This document shows, one piece after another, positions 34,236 to 42,264 of a DNA stretch of 64,000 bases. The notes beneath the pieces are model-generated. The model had not been told where the DNA came from. It saw nothing but the letters and a program-made list of their open reading frames with translations, and did no database searches. The translations under genes and the position numbers were made by a program. Within the stretch, counting starts at the first letter, position 1; every line of letters starts with the position of its first letter. Source of the DNA: JBBSOK01 sp965219125 (lineage in GTDB: Bacteria; Bacteroidota; Bacteroidia; Flavobacteriales; Flavobacteriaceae); NCBI GenBank assembly GCA_965219125.1, contig CBDCMO010000001.1, forward strand, positions 372,001 through 436,000. Reading direction: 5' to 3'.

Positions 34236-34242
34236 ATTATAA

Positions 34243-35664
34243 ATGACATATTTAAAAAAAACATTACTCCTTGTTGGTTTATGTGTTCTTAATTGCGGAT
34301 GTGGCACTTATTTTAATCAGCCTATCGGACCCGAAGATTCCAAAATTGGTGAGCTCACAAACAAGAGTAATATATTAAAAAATTTTCCTTTACCTAATGA
34401 AAAGGTAGTTGTTGGGGTTTATAATTTTAAAGATCAAACTGGGCAATATAAAAGTGTTGAAAATGGTAGTACTTTTAGTACTGCCGTATCTCAAGGAGCA
34501 ACGACAATATTAGTAAAAGCTCTGGAAGACTCTAAATGGTTTACTCCAATTGAACGAGAAAATCTTGGAAATCTCCTTAATGAAAGAAATATCATCCGAT
34601 CAACTCGTGAGGAATATCGTAAAAATCCTAATAGTAATAATCAACCTAATTTACCTCCACTTCTGTATGCAGGAATGTTACTTGAGGGAGGTGTAATTTC
34701 ATATGATTCTAATATTGTTACCGGTGGTGTAGGGGCAAGATACTTTGGAGTAGGTGGTTCTACCGAATATAGACAAGATAGAATAACGGTATATCTGCGA
34801 GCCGTTGCAACAAGTAGTGGAGAGGTTCTGAAAACTGTGTATGTTTCAAAAACGATACTTTCCCAGGCAGTAGATGCAAGTCTATTTCGATATGTCAATT
34901 TTCAAAGGTTATTAGAGGTTGAAACTGGCTTTACGAAAAATGAACCCGTTCAATTGGCAATGCAAGATGCCATAGAGAAAGCTGTGGAGGCATTGATTAT
35001 TGAGGGCATAGACGATAAGTTATGGAGTACTAAAGATGGTGAGCAAACTAATAAAGATTTGGTGGAAGAGTATAATAAAGAAAAGGAAATAGAAGAATCC
35101 ACTTTACTTTACAATAGAAAGCAAACACCCAGAATTTTAAAAAATGCGTTAACTCTATCAGGAAGTGTTCCATTACTGAATGGTGATTTTAGTAAGAAGA
35201 GGTTTGGGTCTGCTGGAGGATTAGCTTATTCCAGAAATATTACTGATAATTTTGACCTTTCATTAGAAGGGCAGTATTTGACCTTAAAAGGTGGAAATAC
35301 CTATTCCAAGAATTTTATTGACGCCTCCTTAAGAGGACAGTTATACATTCTTCCCTACGAGAAGTTTACACCATATGTTTATGCAGGTGTAGGTTATCTC
35401 TTTGATCTTGATAAAAGATTTAATCAAATACAAAAAGTAAATCCAGTTTTAAAATTTCAAACTGGTGTAGGTTTAAAATATTTATTTTCGGAAAGAATAG
35501 GAATAAAATTTTATGCCGAAAATAATTTTACATTTAGTGACGAGTTGGATCTTGCTGTTACTGGCAAGAGAGACGATTTTTTCTACAATTTTGGATTAGG
35601 GTTAATTTATAATTTTGGAAGAATTTTATCAGCGGACGTTAAAGAAATACCAAATAAATTATGA
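34243..35664 (+). CDS. csgG: Curli export pore CsgG with C-terminal beta-barrel domain
   Basis: 473 residues against ~277 for E. coli CsgG. Lipoprotein signal (LNCGC at ~20). Residues 30-265 are CsgG: FPLPNEKVVVGVYNFKDQTGQYK, KALEDSKWFTPIERENLGNLLNERNIIR, and the membrane-hairpin/helix segments; it makes the nonameric outer-membrane channel. The last ~170 residues (TLSGSVPLLNGDFSKKR...TPYVYAGVGYLFD...FYNFGLGLIYNFG) are alternating aromatic strands typical of an 8-stranded OMP barrel. Stop overlaps the next ATG (ATGA), so translation is coupled. Confidence 0.93.
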   Translation: MTYLKKTLLLVGLCVLNCGCGTYFNQPIGPEDSKIGELTNKSNILKNFPLPNEKVVVGVYNFKDQTGQYKSVENGSTFSTAVSQGATTILVKALEDSKWFTPIERENLGNLLNERNIIRSTREEYRKNPNSNNQPNLPPLLYAGMLLEGGVISYDSNIVTGGVGARYFGVGGSTEYRQDRITVYLRAVATSSGEVLKTVYVSKTILSQAVDASLFRYVNFQRLLEVETGFTKNEPVQLAMQDAIEKAVEALIIEGIDDKLWSTKDGEQTNKDLVEEYNKEKEIEESTLLYNRKQTPRILKNALTLSGSVPLLNGDFSKKRFGSAGGLAYSRNITDNFDLSLEGQYLTLKGGNTYSKNFIDASLRGQLYILPYEKFTPYVYAGVGYLFDLDKRFNQIQKVNPVLKFQTGVGLKYLFSERIGIKFYAENNFTFSDELDLAVTGKRDDFFYNFGLGLIYNFGRILSADVKEIPNKL

Positions 35665-37163
35665 AAAATTTAATTTTTAAATGTAGTTGCATAATGCTAT
35701 TGGTTTTTATTACATCTTGTAGTGAAACAGGAATAGAAGATTCTGGGTCAGGCACTCTCACAGGAACCGTCGTTGCAGATGGCACAAATACTCCATTAAT
35801 TAATGTTAAAATATCAACATCACCAGTTTCAAATACTGTATTTACAGACGAAGAAGGTAAATTCACTATTGAAAATGTTATTGAAGGAGATTATTCCGTA
35901 CAAGCTGATTTGGATGGATATCTTACAGCTTTCAAAGCAGCTTCCGTATCACAAGGACAAACAAATAATGTGGTTTTCGAGTTGAAAATTTCTACAGCCA
36001 ACAACAGACCACCTACTACACCTATATTGATCTCACCAGAAGATAATGCGGTAATAGAAAATATTGGGGCAAATTTTGTTTGGTCAGCTAGCGATCCTGA
36101 TGCTGATATTCTTACATACACTCTTGAGTTACGAAATTCAAATAATACTAATATTCAACGTTTTGAAAATTTAGCAGACACCACTTTTACAGTAACTCCG
36201 CTAACCATCGGCACAAATTATTTTTGGCAAATAATTGCGAATGATGGAATTAATGATCCAGTTAGGAGTGCTGTGAGTGCGTTTGAAGTAACAAATTCAC
36301 CAATCTTAAATAGATTTCTTTTTGTAAGAAACATAAATGGAAATAATGTTATCTTCTCTGCCAATGAAGATGGAGACGAATTTCAGCTTACCGATTCCAA
36401 TACAAACAGTTTCAGGCCAAGAAGAAATGTAGCAGCTGGAAAAATAGCTTATTTTCAAACTTCAGGAGCGCAAATTGATATTTATACAATGAATCGGGAC
36501 GGAACGAATAAAGTGAAGATTACAACCTCAATTCGCCCAAATGGCTTTAATTTGAATGAATTAGGATTCTCTTGGCCAGTAAATAGCGATAAAATATATT
36601 TCCCAAATTTCGATAAATTATATAGCATAAATTCTAATGGACAGGGTATATCCATACCACCAATTTATCAAACCACGGATGGCTCTTTTATTTCTGAAGT
36701 AGATGTAAACGAAAGCAACAATTTAATTGCTTTAAAAACTAACGACATCAATGGTTATAACGCCAATATATTTACAATTGATTTTGGCGGAAACATTTTG
36801 CAGACAATTCTTACTGGAGTTGCAGGTGCGGTTAGTGGCTTGAATTTATCTGCAACAAATCAACGAATACTTTATTCTAGAGACTTTTCTGGTTTTGAAG
36901 ATCCGACCGGTGCCTACAGAAGGTTTGATTCAAGATTATATCTTTATGAATTTTCTACTTCAACCTCGACAGAGATTTCGTATCAAAAGCCGGGAGGGAC
37001 AAATGATCTAGAACCACGATTTTCGCCAAATGAAGCAGAAGTAATTTTTACAAATACTTCAAACGATGGGATTTCTGTAAAAAATGTTACCAAGATAGTG
37101 CTCGATGAAAATGACAGTCGCGTTCAGCTTTTTGATAACGCCTTCATGCCTGATTGGGAATGA
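35661..37163 (+). CDS. Multidomain surface lipoprotein coupled to csgG
   Basis: 500 residues. Lipobox FITSC at ~20. Then a carboxypeptidase-regulatory-like Ig fold (about 32-105: GTLTGTVVADGTNTPLINVKI...TDEEGKFTIENV), a fibronectin III-like domain (about 112-210: RPPTTPILISPEDNAVIENI...FWQIIANDG) and a TolB/PD40-type beta-propeller (about 215-500: IYTMNRDGTNKVKIT, RFSPNEAEVIFTN). Overlaps csgG by four bases, so it belongs to the curli operon, possibly as a fibre-binding or anchoring partner. Not a known Csg protein; role inferred. IS copy 2 begins ten bases after its stop. Confidence 0.8.
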   Translation: MKNLIFKCSCIMLLVFITSCSETGIEDSGSGTLTGTVVADGTNTPLINVKISTSPVSNTVFTDEEGKFTIENVIEGDYSVQADLDGYLTAFKAASVSQGQTNNVVFELKISTANNRPPTTPILISPEDNAVIENIGANFVWSASDPDADILTYTLELRNSNNTNIQRFENLADTTFTVTPLTIGTNYFWQIIANDGINDPVRSAVSAFEVTNSPILNRFLFVRNINGNNVIFSANEDGDEFQLTDSNTNSFRPRRNVAAGKIAYFQTSGAQIDIYTMNRDGTNKVKITTSIRPNGFNLNELGFSWPVNSDKIYFPNFDKLYSINSNGQGISIPPIYQTTDGSFISEVDVNESNNLIALKTNDINGYNANIFTIDFGGNILQTILTGVAGAVSGLNLSATNQRILYSRDFSGFEDPTGAYRRFDSRLYLYEFSTSTSTEISYQKPGGTNDLEPRFSPNEAEVIFTNTSNDGISVKNVTKIVLDENDSRVQLFDNAFMPDWE

Positions 37164-37487
37164 TACATAAATTTGTCCCGTCCTAAATAATCGATACAGA
37201 TTATTAAAGGATTAAATTTATAACTTAAAGCTTAACGATGCTAGCATCGTTAAGCTTTTTTGATTTATACTGTTTTCTTTTGAGTTTATTTTGTTGATGC
37301 ATTTGTTTTGGAGTTAGCATATGATTGGATGAATGTGGTCTTTGGTTATTATAGATTTCGATTGCATCTTTGATTAATTGGCTCTTCAGCTCAATATCGT
37401 TGATGCTTTTAGCGATATTAAATTCTTGCTTGAGTATTCCATTGATTCTCTCTGCTATCGCATTCTCATATGGATCATACTTCTCTG

Positions 37488-38088
37488 TTGTGTGTCATTA
37501 AAAAAAATCGCGCTGGAATTGAGAAAAAGGAATGGGATTTTGCACTGAAAAAAAGCTGAAAACGGAACTTTTCGCAACGGAATTGACGCTGAAACCGCAA
37601 AACTGGAATTTATGGCAACCGCTTTTTTGCTGACCAAAGGCAAAACCGAAAATCTCTGGGATTTTGCCGAAATCCTGAAACCAAAACAAAACTGGAATTG
37701 AGCAACGTTTCGCCGAAATTTACTCGGACGCAAAAAATCGGGCGGAAAGGATTCGAAATTTTTTTTGGTTTTTTAAGTGCGAAATTGAAAACCGCTGTTT
37801 CTCGTCGGATTCGGCAACCAATGGAAATTGAATGTGGAAAACAAAACGTCGGACTTTACTCGCACGTGAAAAACAAAGCGTAAAAAAAAAGTAAAGACGC
37901 CACACAACAAGGTGTATAAAACATAGCTGGCTTTTGGCTTTCCGAAAGGTCTGTACTTATTTGCGAAGTCCGCCAAATCTCTGATTTGGCAGTTTACGTT
38001 GAAATTTTTGGTTCCAAATCAGAGATTTGGCTAATTGCTCAATCGAAAATTATCGTTATTTTAGACGCTACGTTTCATACACGTAACG
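37488..38088 (+). mobile_element. Integron-cassette-like insert within IS copy 2
   Basis: Alignment with IS copy 1 shows 601 extra bases placed between CTTCTCTG and TCATGC (ends uncertain by the two bases GT). The insert starts TTGTGTGTC and ends ACACGTAACG; joined in a circle these ends give GTTGTGTG, complementary to CACACAAC at 37901-37908. The left ~390 bp would be the coding part: a plus-strand frame open for ~100 codons ends in TAA at 37883, directly before the attC-like site, but has no good start (TTG 37698) and resembles no family I know. No integrase gene or attI is present in this window. Confidence 0.65.
37898..38088 (+). other. attC-like recombination site (right part; its R' box is completed at 37488-37494)
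   Basis: Left arm: CACACAAC, spacer AAG, GTGTATAAAACATAGC (37901-37927). Right arm, reversed: CACACAAC, spacer GTTAC, GTGTATGAAACGTAGC. The R boxes match 8 of 8 and the L boxes 14 of 16, with unequal spacers (3 and 5), as in attC sites. Between them an 18-bp hairpin (arms 37972-37989 and 38014-38031, CCAAATCTCTGATTTGG). The R' box GTTGTGT departs at one place from the consensus GTTRRRY. Confidence 0.6.
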
Positions 38089-38691
38089 TCATGCTTGCCT
38101 TGATATTGTTTTTGCTCAATAACTCTTGATAGTCATCAGAACAGTATTGCAAACCTCTATCGGAGTGATGTATTAAAGGTTTTTCCTTATCTATTCTGTG
38201 TTTTAAAGCCATATCCAGCGCTTGAACAGAACCATCTACTGCTAATGTGTTAGATACATTATATCCCATTATCTTTTTTGAGTAGGCATCTGTAATCAAG
38301 GCTAGGTATGACGGGTTAATCCTAGTTCCTACGTAGGTGATGTCACTGACCCAGATTTGTTCGGGACGTATAATATCAACATTGCTAACTATATTTTTAT
38401 GCTTTCTAAATCGGTGATGTGAGTCTGTAGTTATGTGATAACTTCTCTTAGGTTTTATAAGCATGTGATTTACTTTGAGTATTCTAAAAAGCTTGTCTCT
38501 CCCTACTTTTAAGCCAGAGAGTTCTTCTCTTAAGATATGATATAATTTTCTGGCACCAACTTTTGGCATAACATTGCGCACACCCCTGACTAAGGTTATG
38601 ACTTGTTTTGCTATGGACTGATTATGTCTTCTAGACCTAATAGATCGATAATATACCTGTCTATCCAGCCCGAGTAAGTTACAGGTAGAAA

Positions 38692-39126
38692 CTAGTGTTT
38701 CCTTGTGTTCTTCTTTGAAGATCTCGATAACTCGGGCGTGTAATTTTTTCTGATTTGAATGTCGTATTCCTTTTCTGCCATATCAACGAGCATATCAAAA
38801 ATGATTGCCTTCTTGTCCGCTCTCTCGGCTAGATGTTCTGCCCTAGCTTTTTGCTTTTCAAGAAGCTTTACTTTGGCCTCTAATTCGATAATTTTTTGTT
38901 CTGGTGTCTTTGCCACGGTTACAACGGATAGGTTTTCCCAATCAAAGGTACCATATTTGCGCAACCAAGAGGTTATTGTCGATCTAGCTTGGATGCCATA
39001 TTTAAGGTGAGCCGAAAGTCGATCTAACGCTCCCGACTCGATTTCATCTACGACTTGAAGCTTAAAAGAAAGCGAGTAGTCTTTTTGGGTTCGTTTTAGA
39101 TAACCCCTGTTTACTGATGTTTTCAT
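38692..39126 (-). CDS. IS3-family transposase OrfA (copy 2)
   Basis: 144 residues, complete, differing from the copy 1 OrfA by a few substitutions (Leu for Ala at residue 10, Ser for Thr in NLSVVTVAK, Arg for Lys in ELSRSSKK). Helix-turn-helix plus coiled coil. Its frameshift partner orfB is broken, so at most OrfA alone is made; OrfA of IS3 elements often acts as a repressor of transposition. Confidence 0.9.
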   Translation of the reverse strand: MKTSVNRGYLKRTQKDYSLSFKLQVVDEIESGALDRLSAHLKYGIQARSTITSWLRKYGTFDWENLSVVTVAKTPEQKIIELEAKVKLLEKQKARAEHLAERADKKAIIFDMLVDMAEKEYDIQIRKNYTPELSRSSKKNTRKH

Positions 39127-39181
39127 TACACTAAGGTTTTAGTGTATCGCTATTTCAGGACGGGACAATTCTTGAAAAGTA

Positions 39182-39210
39182 AAAAGCTCACTTTTGTGGG
39201 CTTTTTTTTT
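39182..39210 (+). terminator. Strong terminator, probably that of the curli operon
   Basis: AAAAGCTCAC pairs with GTGGGCTTTT around TTTT (one T-G wobble), followed by five more T. Removing IS copy 2 would put it about 30 bp after the stop codon of the csgG-coupled lipoprotein. Confidence 0.85.
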
Positions 39211-39216
39211 AATCCG

Positions 39217-39224
39217 TATTTTTG
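39217..39224 (+). promoter_or_regulatory. -7 promoter element for purM-like gene
   Basis: TATTTTTG matches TAnnTTTG, 18 bp before the ATG at 39242. Confidence 0.6.
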
Positions 39225-39241
39225 CTAAACAAGAAAATTTC

Positions 39242-40423
39242 ATGAGCCTAGAAAATTTAAATAGATACTCCGGCCGAGGCGTTTCCGCAGACAAAGAAGA
39301 TGTCCATAACGCAATTAAAAATGTTGACAAAGGCATTTTTCCGCAAGCATTCTGTAAAATAATACCGGATTATCTTACCAATGATGATGACTATTGTTTG
39401 ATAATGCACGCCGATGGCGCTGGTACAAAATCTTCATTGGCATATATGTATTGGAAAGAAACTGGAGATCTTTCAGTTTGGAAAGGAATTTCCCAAGATG
39501 CGTTAATAATGAATATTGACGATTTAATCTGCGTTGGTGCGGTTGATAATATTCTGCTTTCTTCAACAATTGGGCGGAATAAAAATTTAATCACGGGCGA
39601 AGTTATTTCAGAAATAATAAATAGTACAGAAGAACTTATAAAAGAAATGGCAACTTTTGGCGTTACCATACATTCAACAGGCGGCGAAACGGCAGATGTA
39701 GGCGATTTGGTGCGAACAATAATTGTTGATAGTACAGTAACTGCGAGAATGAAAAAAGCAGATGTAATTGATAATGCGAACATTAAAGCTGGCGACGTAA
39801 TTGTTGGTCTTGCATCATTTGGGCAAGCAACGTATGAAAAGGAATATAATGGCGGTATGGGAAGTAACGGACTAACTTCAGCACGTCACGATGTTTTTAA
39901 TAAGAATTTGGCCAAAAAATTTCCTGAAAGTTATGATCAGGCTATTCCCGAAAACTTAATTTATAGTGGTAGCAAAAATCTGCAAGATTCAATTGAAGGA
40001 AGTTCTTTAAACGCTGGCAAACTCGTGCTATCCCCAACTAGAACATACGCACCGGTTATTAAAAAAATTCTTTCGAAATATACGGCAATGGATATTCACG
40101 GTATGGTGCATTGCAGCGGTGGCGCACAGACAAAAATTTTGCATTTCGTAAAAAATCTTCATATTATTAAAGATAATCTTTTTGAAATACCACCACTTTT
40201 TAAATTAATTCAAGAAGAAAGCAAAACCGATTGGCAGGAAATGTACAAAGTATTTAATATGGGACATCGAATGGAATTATATGTTCCTTCAGAAATTGCC
40301 GAAGATGTTATTGCAATCTCAAAATCCTTCAACATTGAAGCAAAAATTGTTGGTAGGGTTGAAGCTTCTGAAGCTAAAAAACTTACAATAATATCAGATA
40401 AAGGTTCATTTTTATATAGTTGA
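39242..40423 (+). CDS. purM: Phosphoribosylformylglycinamidine cyclo-ligase (AIR synthase)
   Basis: 393 residues from ATG 39242 (MSLENLNRYSGRGVSADKED). Fifth step of purine synthesis, ATP-dependent closure of the imidazole ring. Conserved PurM segments: MHADGAGTKSSLAYMY, VGAVDNILLSSTIGRN, HSTGGETADVGDLVRTI and ASFGQATYEKEYNGGMGSNGLT. Longer and more divergent than E. coli PurM (345), as usual in Bacteroidota. Converges on the msrA-like gene with a 12-bp overlap. Confidence 0.88.
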   Translation: MSLENLNRYSGRGVSADKEDVHNAIKNVDKGIFPQAFCKIIPDYLTNDDDYCLIMHADGAGTKSSLAYMYWKETGDLSVWKGISQDALIMNIDDLICVGAVDNILLSSTIGRNKNLITGEVISEIINSTEELIKEMATFGVTIHSTGGETADVGDLVRTIIVDSTVTARMKKADVIDNANIKAGDVIVGLASFGQATYEKEYNGGMGSNGLTSARHDVFNKNLAKKFPESYDQAIPENLIYSGSKNLQDSIEGSSLNAGKLVLSPTRTYAPVIKKILSKYTAMDIHGMVHCSGGAQTKILHFVKNLHIIKDNLFEIPPLFKLIQEESKTDWQEMYKVFNMGHRMELYVPSEIAEDVIAISKSFNIEAKIVGRVEASEAKKLTIISDKGSFLYS

Positions 40424-40882
40424 TATTTTTGTCAACTTCGGAATAATATATTTTGTACAGAACGGAGCATCGGGATTTTTGCCAAAATAATCTTGAAGTG
40501 ATTCACGACTGGGTTTAAATTTTTGAAATTGTAAAACCTGTGTAATTAATTTTTCATCAAATTCTTTTTGAAGATCTGTAATAAGTATTTCAATCTTAAT
40601 TTTTTCAATTCCAGAAAAATAATAAACCGCACTTCTATATTTACTTCGGAATGAGTGTTGGGAGGTGCTAGCGTGCGTAAAAAGATGAATTTTTAATAAA
40701 TGGCGGAGGCTAACGATTGTTTTGTCATAATGTACAACAACAGCTTCAGAAAAATCAGCATTAGGTTTTAAAGATGAAATATAGCCTTGCTCAACTTTTA
40801 TTATACCTTCTATACTTTTAAAAACAGCTTCGGTACACCAATGGCAACCGCCTCCTAATCCTATCTTTTGAATATTTTTCAC
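40412..40882 (-). CDS. msrA: MsrA-type peptide methionine sulfoxide reductase, divergent
   Basis: 156 residues. N-terminal GGGCHWCTEAVF corresponds to the MsrA active-site motif GCFWC(x)E with His in place of Phe; YRSAVYYF fits the substrate-contacting YRSxIY. The canonical VGYAGG after the active site is replaced by QGYISS, and no C-terminal resolving Cys pair is seen apart from a Cys near the end (APFCTKYI). Reduces Met-S-sulfoxide if active. Shorter than typical (~170-200). Confidence 0.8.
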   Translation of the reverse strand: MKNIQKIGLGGGCHWCTEAVFKSIEGIIKVEQGYISSLKPNADFSEAVVVHYDKTIVSLRHLLKIHLFTHASTSQHSFRSKYRSAVYYFSGIEKIKIEILITDLQKEFDEKLITQVLQFQKFKPSRESLQDYFGKNPDAPFCTKYIIPKLTKISTI

Positions 40883-41117
40883 GTTATAAAAGTCGAAAAA
40901 TTTCTATAACCTTTCAATATTCTGCATCGTAATCGATATCAAAAAAAAGTAAAATCAAAACCTAAAATAAAGACTACTAACTTAGATTTATAAATTCCCA
41001 TCGTACGGATAATAAATTTCTATTATCGAAAATTCTTCATACAATATGCGTTATCGCGCATTAGGCATTTCAAATAATCTAAAGTCTGAAATACAAAAAT
41101 CTAATAACTTTTATTCG

Positions 41118-41125
41118 TAAATTTG
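41118..41125 (+). promoter_or_regulatory. -7 promoter element for prfA
   Basis: TAAATTTG matches TAnnTTTG, 40 bp before the ATG at 41165. 40883-41117 shows no gene. Confidence 0.55.
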
Positions 41126-41164
41126 CAATCCTTCCAAAAAGGGGAAAAATATTCAAATTATCCT

Positions 41165-42241
41165 ATGTTAGAAAAATTGCAATTTGTAAAACAACGCTTT
41201 GATGAGGTAAGCGATCTTATCATTCAACCTGATATTATTACCGATCAAAAAAGATATATTTCCCTTAATAAAGAATACAAAGATCTACGTGTTTTAATGG
41301 ATAAACGTGAAGAATATCAAGAGCTTACTGATAATATTACGGAGGCGGAAGAAATTATTAAAGACGGCAGTGATGCTGAAATGGTAGATATGGCAAAGCT
41401 TCAATTAGATGAAGCCAAAACCAGAATTCCAAAATTAGACGACGAAATTAAATTTTTACTCGTACCAAAAGACCCCGAAGATGCTAAAAATGCAGTAATG
41501 GAAATTAGAGCAGGAACTGGTGGCGACGAAGCCAGTATTTTTGCGGGAGACCTATTTAGAATGTATACAAAATATTGCGAGAATAAAGGTTGGAAAACCA
41601 ATGTAGTAGACTTTAATGAAGGTACAAGCGGTGGTTACAAGGAAATTCAGTTAGAAATTGAGGGAGAAGATGTGTACGGAACTTTAAAGTTCGAAGCTGG
41701 AGTTCACCGAGTGCAGCGTGTGCCACAAACCGAAACGCAAGGCCGGGTGCATACAAGCGCAGCGACTGTTATGGTTTTTCCCGAAGCGGAGGAATTTGAT
41801 GTTGAAATAGATCCAAAAGACGTTCGTATAGATTTTTTCTGTAGTTCTGGACCGGGTGGACAGTCTGTAAACACGACCTATTCGGCGGTTAGATTAACCC
41901 ACCTTCCAACAGGTTTGGTTGCGCAATGCCAAGATCAAAAGTCACAACACAAAAATAAGGATAAAGCTTTCAAGGTTTTACGTTCCCGATTATATGATAT
42001 GGAACTTGCCAAAAAACAAGCAGAAGACGCATTGAAACGTGGCTCGATGGTTACAAGTGGTGATCGTAGTGCAAAAATTAGAACCTATAATTATGCGCAA
42101 GGTCGGGTAACAGATCACCGTATAAATTTTACGCTTTATAATTTGGGTAATATTATGAATGGCGACGTTCAAGAGATTATAGACGAGTTGCAATTAGTAA
42201 GTAATATGGAGAAGTTGAAAGAGTTAGGTGATACTTTTTAA
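41165..42241 (+). CDS. prfA: Peptide chain release factor 1
   Basis: 358 residues from the ATG at 41165 (MLEKLQFVKQRFDEV); the in-frame extension upstream overlaps the promoter. Reads UAA/UAG stop codons: the GGQ motif (SSGPGGQSVNTTYSAVRLTH) triggers hydrolysis, and VPQTETQGRVHTS carries the P-x-T tripeptide of RF1. Complete. Starts a small unit with pyrF and a metal-receptor gene. Confidence 0.96.
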   Translation: MLEKLQFVKQRFDEVSDLIIQPDIITDQKRYISLNKEYKDLRVLMDKREEYQELTDNITEAEEIIKDGSDAEMVDMAKLQLDEAKTRIPKLDDEIKFLLVPKDPEDAKNAVMEIRAGTGGDEASIFAGDLFRMYTKYCENKGWKTNVVDFNEGTSGGYKEIQLEIEGEDVYGTLKFEAGVHRVQRVPQTETQGRVHTSAATVMVFPEAEEFDVEIDPKDVRIDFFCSSGPGGQSVNTTYSAVRLTHLPTGLVAQCQDQKSQHKNKDKAFKVLRSRLYDMELAKKQAEDALKRGSMVTSGDRSAKIRTYNYAQGRVTDHRINFTLYNLGNIMNGDVQEIIDELQLVSNMEKLKELGDTF

Positions 42242-42264
42242 TTAAGCAAATTGAACTAATAAAT

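Larger units (their letters stand above)
37225..38743 (-). pseudogene. OrfB of IS copy 2, split by the cassette-like insert
   Basis: The 5' part (38743 to 38089) is intact through the first two catalytic aspartates (WVSDITYVG, HHSDRGLQY) and then runs into the insert after KASMT. The 3' part, with the catalytic glutamate region, resumes at 37487 and ends at 37225. The protein from the 5' part ends after a few extra residues (LRV). Confidence 0.92.
37174..39167 (-). mobile_element. IS3-family insertion sequence copy 2, interrupted
   Basis: Same ends as copy 1 in reverse orientation, with a perfect 3-bp target duplication ATT on both sides (37171-37173 and 39168-39170), normal for IS3 elements. 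1994 bp, i.e. 1393 bp of IS plus a 601-bp insert at 37488-38088 that splits orfB. Cannot make its own active transposase but its ends are intact, so it could be moved by copy 1. It lies between the last curli-operon gene and a terminator at 39182. Confidence 0.95.

Noticed and set aside
37498..37976. Several 60-90 codon frames in both strands of the cassette-like insert
   Set aside because: Low-complexity, mutually overlapping and without good starts; only the plus-strand frame ending at 37883 fits a cassette gene, and it is too uncertain to list as a CDS.
3887..39167. A past inversion between the two IS copies as the reason for copy 1's missing target duplication
   Set aside because: Copy 2 still has matching ATT on both sides; an inversion would have mixed the flanks of both copies.
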